NCBI GenBank assembly: GCA_948146395.1 | Contig: OX411552.1 | Location: 52,874,399 to 52,938,398 of the forward strand | Length of the DNA stretch: 64,000 bases | Direction of reading: 5' to 3' | Origin: Fragum whitleyi | Lineage: Eukaryota > Mollusca > Bivalvia > Cardiida > Cardiidae | Shown: in pieces, positions 57,783 through 64,000 of the stretch | Layout: each line of letters opens with the position of its first letter | Position numbering within the stretch: position 1 is the first letter of the stretch | Program-made: the position numbers and the translations under genes | Notes under the pieces: generated by a model | Database searches by the model: none | Told to the model about the DNA's origin: nothing | The model's input: the letters and a program-made list of their open reading frames with translations, nothing else

Positions 57783-59147
57783 TCATATCATTGCCCATTG
57801 TTTAGTGATGACCGGAAGATATTTAAACTTTTGGCTGAAACAATGGTTTCACTTTTAATCATTCGAAATACGCAATTTAATTTGGAAAGAGCACATCAAT
57901 TTAATTAATTTCTTTAGTACTTTAAATAAGTATAAATTCATATGCATAAAAATAAATTTGGATTGCTCCCTTAGAAAAGAGCATCTATAAAAGAACTTGG
58001 GTTAATTTTTTTTTTATGAAATAGTCAATTGATGTTCAAAATTTTTCAGAATTTTTTTTATATGTTTGTATGAAGCTTTCAAACAAAACAGTTTAAGTTC
58101 AAATTTGATAAAGTTGATTTTTCGATTTTCCTTAGTCTGAAATGTTTTGTCTTATTGAGAATGGGCAAGTAATTGTTCATACAATTCAAGGACTACCTAT
58201 CCACCCCACCATCTACAGCATTTGGAATAGCCAAGTTAAGCTCTCCTCTGATAGTGATTGTCTCTATCCCATTTTTCTTCCCTCCATATGGATATTTTTG
58301 GGCATAATGGGTTTCGTCCGGTCTGATTGTAATTTTGTCTTTGCCACTGTTTCTCTTTAAGTCTTAGGCTTTCAACCACAAATTTTTCTCAAGGAGTTTT
58401 GCAAGTCTTAAGTCAGACCATGAGGAAGAAAATGCAAACAAAATTTTTCATCACTACAATTTTCCATTGACGACAGTCCATGCAAGAAAACATCCAACAA
58501 CTTACCATTGCCAATATTTTCAAACCTATTTAAGATACAAGCATCATTTTTGGCAAAACCTTATCCAAAAAACTTAACATTGCCAATATTTTCAAGTCTA
58601 TTCAAGATACAAGCCTCATATTTGGCATGGCGATATATCTCAATGATATGCATCTGCAGAAACCAAGGTCATATGACAAGGTAATGGTAAGCTGTCAAGG
58701 TCAAATAACTCAAAAAGCTTAACCAAAAGCCTTAACATTGCTAAAATATTCAAGCCTGTTCAAGGTACAAGCCTGATATTTGGCATGGTGATAGATCGAA
58801 ATGATATGCATCTGCTGATACCAAATTCAAGGGCATGTGATGAGGTCAAGATCATCTGTCAATGTCAAATAGCTCAAAAACTTAACCAAATTACTTAACT
58901 TAGCCAATATCTTAAAGACTATTTAAGGGACAAGCTTAATTTTGGAATGGTGATAGATCTCAATGATATGCATCTGCTGATACCAAGGTTAAGGTCGTAA
59001 GACAATGTCAGGGCCATCTGTCAAGGTCAAATTCCTTAAAGATATATAACCAAAAAACTTAACTTGTTCAGTTTATTCAATTATATTTTAGATACCTTTC
59101 TCATAATTGGCATGATAAAATATCTCAATGATGGAATTTTTTTTTTA

Positions 59148-60592
59148 GCTCACCTGAGCACATCGTGCTCAAGGTGAGCTTTTGTGATCATTGAATGTCC
59201 GTCGTCTGTCGTGTGTCGTGCGTCATCTGTCGTCATGCGTCAACAATTTAAGTGTTTACACTCTAGAGGCCACAAATATGATCCAATCATCATGAAACTT
59301 GGTCAGAATGTTGGTCAAGTCACAAGGATGAACCCTATCGAAAATGGGAAGGATCCATGCCATATCAAGGTAAAAGGGGCCTTAATGACAATTTTCTTGT
59401 TTACACTCTAGAGGCGACAAATATGGCCCAATCTTCATGAAACTTGGTCAGAATGTTGGTCAGGTCACAAGGATGAACCCTATCGAAAATGGGAAGGATC
59501 CCCGCCATATCATGGGAAAAGGGGCCTTAATGACAATTTTCTTGTTTACACTCTAGAGGCCACAAATATGGCCCAATCTTCATGAAACTTGGTCAGAATG
59601 TTGGTCAGGTCACAAGGATGTTCCCTATTGAATATGGGAAGGATCCATGCCATATCACGGTAAAAGGGGCCTTAATGACAATTTTCTTGTTTACACTCTT
59701 ACGGCCACAAATATGGCCCAATCTTCATGAAACTTAGTCAGAATGTTTGTTAGGTCTCAAAGATGAACCCTATTGAAAATGGGAAGGATCCACGCCATAT
59801 CAAGGGAAAAGGGGCCTTAATGACATTTTTTAGCTCGGCAGTTTTCTGAGAAAACCCGAGGTATTGCTATAGCCTCTGTGTCATTGTCGTCGTCGTCGTT
59901 GTCGTCGTCGTCGTCGTCGTGCGAAAACTTTGACATTTTGTTATATCTCTGGTTCTACTGAAGGGATTCACTTAAGACTTGGCACATATGTTCACCGTCA
60001 AAAGAGCAACCTTTACTATCAAGGGGGATAACTCTAGATGCATTTTGTGCAAATTATGCCCCTTTTTCGAACTAGATTTTTTCCCACCATCCAGCACTCA
60101 ACAGCCGAGCATAGGCACCCGTAGGCGGTGCTCTTGTTTTGTTTACACTCTAGAAGCCACAAATATGGTCCAATCATCATGAAACTTGATCAGAATGTTT
60201 GTTAGGTCATGAGGATGAACTCTTTTGAAAATGGGAAGGATCCGTGCCATATCACGGGAAAAGGGGCCTTAATGACAATTTTCTTATAAGAGCTCCAGAC
60301 GCCAGAAATATGGTCAAATCTTCATGAAACGTGGTCAAAATATTCGCCAGCTCACAAGAATGAACTCTGTTGAAAATGGGAAGGATTCATGCCATATCAC
60401 TGGAAAAGGAGTCTTAATGATAATTTACTTGAAATAACTCTAATGGCCTCAAATATGGCCAAAATTTAGTGAAACTTGGTTTTATGTAGAAATTATCTTC
60501 TTTATGACATCAGCCTTTTTACTTGATGTAATGTCCAAGTGATCAAAGAGAGTCAGGTGAGCGATCTAGGACCATCATGGTCCTCTTGTTGT
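59148..60592 (-). mobile_element. Hairpin-ended element (GCTCACCTGA box), middle of the nest
   Basis: Plus-strand left end TTTTTAGCTCACCTGAGCAC with a stem-loop GAGCAC...GTGCTC; right end reads, on the minus strand, ACAAGAGGACCATGATGGTC then GATCGCTCACCTGA, whose box complements the terminal TCAGGTGAGC. Core units of about 150 bp share 'gtttacactctagaggccac' and 'gaaacttggtcagaatgttg'; a GTCGTCTGTCGTGTGTCGTG run follows the terminal hairpin. Confidence 0.88.
59829..60140 (-). mobile_element. Hairpin-ended element (AGCTCGGC box), innermost of the nest
   Basis: Plus-strand left end TTTTAGCTCGGCAGTTTTC, right end GGCGGTGCTCTTGTTTT (minus: ACAAGAGCACCGCC). It contains a (GTC)n run (59886-59920). 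It interrupts the 'gacaattttcttgtttacac' segment of the surrounding element. Same family as 24501-24902. Confidence 0.88.
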
Positions 60593-61105
60593 AGGTATCA
60601 AGATCAAAGTCATGTTCAAAGGTCAAGATCATTTGTCAAGGTCAACATTTTGAAAAATGCTGAAATTGGGGCATTTGTGTTTCACAAAAACGTCTTATTT
60701 TGAAACAAGACTTTCCAACCATGCGATAATTTGGGAAAAAAGAAAAAAACAAAAGAAATTGATGGACATTTTTGAATTATTTCACTAATTAGCAAAAACA
60801 TTAACTGATGATACAGCTGATTTCTATGTAGGTTAACTACTATGTGATTCAAAATGATAGCCTGCTCAGGTTTGAAATAAATATTTTTTTTTTTTTTGGT
60901 ATTCTTTATCATTTGACGTCTTGAAATGACAAATAATGTCTACAATATATTTAAATGTTTTAAAGGCAAGTTGTCTTTTTCATTTAAACCTATTTTGATA
61001 ACTTGAAATTATATGGCTGATGCACATTGTTTAAACAGTCATCAATCCCACATGTCTAAAGTTAATAATCAATTTCGACCTCAAAACAACTCAGGAATTT
61101 AATTT

Positions 61106-61634
61106 TTAGCTCCACTGGCTGAAAGCCACTGGGACTATTGTCATGGCATTGTGTCTGTCGTGCGTCTGTCTGTCCGTGCGTCGGGTCATAACATTTTCTT
61201 TGAAAATCTTCTCCTCAGAAACTACTGGATGAATTTCAACCAAACTTCACAGGAATGATCCTTAGGTGACCCTCTTTCAAAGTTGTTCAAGAAATTCTGA
61301 TCCAATGAAAAACATGGATTTACTGGGCTTGGCTAATTTCCAAATATGGTAAAAAGTGACATTTCTCAGGTTCTAATATAGATATCAACCAAATTTTACA
61401 TGAATGATCATTAGTTGACCCTTTATCAGTCTACAAAAAATTATTGTGATAGGATGAAAAATATGTATTTTATGGGCGGAGGTCATTTCTCTATGTTATA
61501 TAATGCAAACTTTGAAAATCATTTCAACATCAGTAGAACCCAAAATATTTAAAAATGTAGTCAAAACATAGATTTGCTATTACAAGAATTTCAAGCCTGT
61601 GGAGCGACTCAAGCCATTCATGGCTTTCTAGTTA
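61106..61634 (-). mobile_element. Hairpin-ended element (GCTCCAC box)
   Basis: Minus-strand start CTAGAAAGCCATGAATGGCT (hairpin AGCCAT/ATGGCT), then GTCGCTCCACAG; minus-strand end CCAGTGGCTTTCAGCCAGTG then GAGCTAAAAA, whose GTGGAGC complements GCTCCAC. Near the end is a GTCTGTCGTGCGTCTGTCTG run; the core has 'gatgaatttcaaccaaactt'. Confidence 0.8.
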
Positions 61635-62101
61635 CATGTTAGATCGTAAATTGTTCAGTGTTGACAAGATGAAACCTGGGATAGTAAGTATTTAGCTTTG
61701 AACCTTGCAGCAGGTGTTAGTTTGAAAAATCCTTGTTGCTTCTTTTGGTTTTATGTACAATAAAAGTCATCCTTGGCATAATTTTGGTGCATTATTTATG
61801 TGGGATAAAGAGTTGCATCTTGTAAAATTTTCATATGAAATGTACAATGTTTATGCAAGATTGTTGCAGAATTGCGGCCTCACCAGAACAAGACATTTCT
61901 ATAAAACCACTTTCAAGGTCAAGTTCAAGGTCAAATATGTTGAAATTTTCTGGAAAAAATAATTAAAATGGAATTGGTATGTGCATTTGTGTTCAAGGTC
62001 AAGTTCAAAGTCGATTATGTCGAAATTTTCTGAAAAAAAGAAAGAAATGGAAGTGGTATGTGCATCTGTGTTTAACAAATACAATATTGTCTACTTTACA
62101 G

Positions 62102-62269
62102 TTGAATAATGATGAGAATGGTGATGGAGATAAACTTGTGTCCTCGGATAAAGAAAAAAGTGACCCAGAGAAAAAAGACACAGTTCAAGTTAAAAGTAAG
62201 AGAAAGAAAAAGAAGAAGAAAAAATCAAAAGAGAAAGAAGAAGTGAAAGCAAGCCAGACTAAGGGAGAT
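62102..62269 (+). CDS. TCF25: TCF25 second coding exon (lysine-rich)
   Basis: Exon of 168 nt (56 codons), phase 0 at both ends: acceptor CTTTACAG, donor GAT|GTAAGA. It encodes LNNDENGDGDKLV, an acidic and then strongly basic stretch (KSKRKKKKKKKSKEKEE) and ends KASQTKGD. This fits the poly-lysine region after the N-terminus of TCF25 proteins; the run is likely a nuclear or nucleolar signal and RNA- or ribosome-contact segment (inference). The join to exon 1 keeps the frame. The next exon was not found before the window end, so the gene continues to the right. Confidence 0.75.
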
Positions 62270-63847
62270 GTAAGATACATATTACATTTGTGACCCATCA
62301 TGCAAAAAGGGACCATCTGGAAAGTGTGTTAAATGTTGACCTTAGTGAGGCTACAAGGACTGCGTAGGCTTACTAGGGTCTAAACTCTTTGTACTTGGCT
62401 GATTTGCTGATGCTAGAATGAGCCTTCCACCTTAGTTTCTAAAAGTATTTGAAATCCTCCCTCCGGCTGACATCCAAACTCTTTTTTATTCCTCCCCGTT
62501 TTCGGCGAGGGGATATAGTAATGCTCTCCGTCCGTCATTCCGTCACTAAACTTGTCCGGAGCATATCTCCTAAAGTATAATAGCTATCAACTTGAAACTT
62601 TATAGGTGGATAGATCTCATGGAGGAGAAGTGCAGTGCATATGTACTACAACTCTTGCTTGCATAATTTTGGAGTTATTGCCCTTTGTTATTTTTAAGAC
62701 TTAGATTTTGTCTGGAACATATCTACTAAAGTATTTTAGCTATCAACTTGAAACTTTATGGGTGGATAGATCTCATGGAAGAGGAGTGCAGTGCACAAGA
62801 ACTATAACTCTGGCTTGCATAATTTTGGAGTTATTGCCCTTTGTTATTTAAAGACTTAGATTTTGTAGGGGCTTAATTTCTTAAAGTAGAACCCTTAATC
62901 TATTAGGCTTCAGTTTACTATGAAGCTTTCTTTGGGGGATGGCCATGTCTGACATGGCTCTTGTCAGATATTAATTTCATGGAATTCCCAGACGGTCTCT
63001 TTTTGCATGACTGGTCAAATTCACCTACATGCTTTGAATCTGGTTTATTTAGAGAATAATATTTAGAGAGGGATGACATGCATTAGTGGTTTTATGATAC
63101 AAAGGGGTATATTGGTTTCACTGTGTCTGTCCTATCTTTTGACCTTTTTCATTTCCAGACTTTAACTCAAGATCAAAGTTACCTAGAATCAAGAAACTTT
63201 TTAAAATTTTGCCCATGACTCATGGTAGTGCCTAATTGTTTTGGGTTACAAAGGTCAAGTTCACAATTGAACTTTGTCTGAAAAACATCTCCAAAACTGT
63301 GACAAAGCGCTGGTGAGGGATATTAGTCCCCTTTGTGACAGATCTGAACACCAGAAGTCAAGAGGACGTTCATCTTGAGTCACAGTCCACATATCGCCTT
63401 TGTCCTATATATTCTATGTTGGTTGCTTTCTGAGTGCCTATAAATTCCAAAATCCTAGATATGCCTTTAGAAGGGCCCTCTTTATTATTACCTTTCCTAC
63501 ATTATTATCGAACAAATAAAGTATTATCTGTCAGATTTAATTCTAAGACTTTTCTCCAATATGAGATGCATATGTGAAAAACTATCACATCAGATTACCA
63601 TGATATATACAAATATTTATTCTCTAAGTGACCAATTGTACAAATTTAGATATAGAGAATATTGGAGAGCATTACTTAAACATTTTTACTTTATAAAAAA
63701 TAATCTGCATTCTCTTGCAGAAGTATTTGAATGGCAAACTTCTTTCGGTCATGGATGAAAATAAACTAATGACAGGAGGACTTCAGAGGTGCATTTCTTA
63801 GATTAAGATTCTTAAGAATCACATAAAGATTTTTAAGATGAAGGATT
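62270..63847 (+). other. TCF25 intron 2 (part)
   Basis: AT-rich, no exon recognised. It includes the element at 62488-62964. The 65-codon frame ending at 63758 follows no family and is taken as chance. Confidence 0.5.
62488..62964 (-). mobile_element. Minimal copy of the 156-bp-core hairpin-ended element
   Basis: Plus-strand left end ATTCCTCCCCGTTTTCGGCG, right end GGCCATGTCTGACATGGCTC then TTGT, i.e. on the minus strand ACAAGAGCCATGTC...; only about two core units and a CGTCCGTCATTCCGTC run. It gives the unrearranged layout of the family found at 8555-14094. Confidence 0.88.
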
Positions 63848-64000
63848 TTTAGCTCACCTGAGTACATCCTGCTCAAGGTGAGCTTTTGTGATCATTGAAT
63901 GTCCGTCTTCTGTAGTCCGTCGTTCGTCGTGCATCGTCTGTCATCATGCGTCAACAATTTTAGTGTTTACACTCTAGAGGCCACAAATATGGTCCAATCT
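63848..64000 (-). mobile_element. Hairpin-ended element (GCTCACCTGA box), cut by window end
   Basis: TTTAGCTCACCTGAGTACAT with stem-loop to 'ctcaaggtgagc', then a 'gtccgtcgttcgtcgtgc' run and the 'gtttacactctagaggccac' unit, same as 59148-60592. Confidence 0.85.

Larger units (their letters stand above)
58440..60698 (-). mobile_element. Hairpin-ended element (ATGCCCC type), outermost of a triple nest
   Basis: On the minus strand it begins at about 60698 with ATAAGACG, a GTTTTTGTGAAACAC-type hairpin and AAATGCCCC, matching the start of 25529-25819. Units with 'tttggcatggtgatagatct', 'caatgatatgcatctgctga' and 'gtcaaggtcaaa' run to about 58440. The unit near 59130 is broken at 'ctcaatgatgg' and resumes at 60595 with 'ggtatcaagatcaaagtcat'. 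Confidence 0.75.
48045..62101 (+). other. TCF25 intron 1 (about 14 kb), filled with mobile DNA
   Basis: GTGAAT donor and TTTACAG acceptor. It contains the gypsy-type element, two pogo-like elements, SINEs, MITEs and the nested hairpin-ended elements. Unassigned stretches (48045-48654, 54301-55029, 55291-56267, 57783-58440, 60699-61105) are AT-rich; the 106-codon frame at 54644-54964 with one hydrophobic segment has no recognised family. A tandem duplication of about 80 bp (61915-62071) lies just before the acceptor. Confidence 0.7.

Noticed and set aside
61979..62293. Single 104-codon gene with poly-lysine
   Set aside because: The first part is intron; only 62102-62269 has splice signals and fits TCF25.

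Overview
The window is AT-rich, intron- and repeat-dominated animal DNA, most likely from a bivalve mollusc. The reasons are small phase-1 extracellular-domain exons, tRNA-derived SINEs ending in CAATCAATCAA-type tails, LINE and gypsy proteins of the kind common in molluscs, and very many short hairpin-ended elements with tandem-repeat cores resembling the 'pearl'/non-autonomous Helentron class. No bacterial-type operon is present. Most longer open frames are chance or lie in repeats.

Host genes. (1) 0-33 kb, minus strand: exons of a cysteine-rich modular extracellular protein (EGF, sushi/CCP and an EB/EGF-like module). Read in transcription order, from high to low coordinate: EB-like 33.1 kb (scrambled), CCP 29.7, CCP 28.7, EGF 24.4, EGF 14.2, EGF 7.0, EB-like 5.6, CCP 4.6, CCP 3.3, EGF 0.5. 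Every exon is phase 1-1. The block from the left edge to about 5.7 kb is paralogous, exons and introns, to about 23.6-33.2 kb, and the EGF exon with its downstream intron is present a third time (8.4/14.1 kb). The locus therefore grew by local duplication. (2) 47.9 kb to beyond the right edge, plus strand: the first two coding exons of a TCF25 (NULP1/Rqc1) homologue, separated by a 14-kb intron full of mobile DNA. (3) A 58-codon frame at 34.7 kb may be a first exon of an unrecognised gene.

Mobile DNA. Identified: a nearly full-length LINE (14.25-20.08 kb) with ORF1 and a lightly broken EN-RT ORF2; a gypsy-type LTR element with target duplication but lacking protease and RT core (48.66-52.12 kb); a 436-bp TRIM with a 4-bp target duplication (21.97-22.40 kb); a 3-kb long-TIR DNA transposon (10.63-13.68 kb); two pogo/Tigger-like TIR elements (52.42-54.30, 57.00-57.78 kb); several SINEs, one with a perfect 13-bp target duplication; and foldback/MITE palindromes.

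The most striking signal is a set of at least seven families of short elements built to one plan. They start with ACAAGA-like sequence, then a perfect hairpin, then a 6-10-nt box; next comes a minisatellite core with about 150-170-bp units, often followed by GACG/GACA runs; they end in a stem-loop whose last arm is complementary to the 5' box, then TT/AT before an A-run. Because the host locus is duplicated, three of these elements can be compared with their empty sites inside the window. In each case insertion falls after the first A of an AAAAA tract with no target duplication. This matches what is known of Helentron-like rolling-circle elements (asymmetric terminal inverted repeats, T-T targets). 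Elements are also nested three deep near 59-60 kb.

Limits: exon joins are inferred from splice signals and phase only, no database search was possible, and boundaries of old repeats are approximate.
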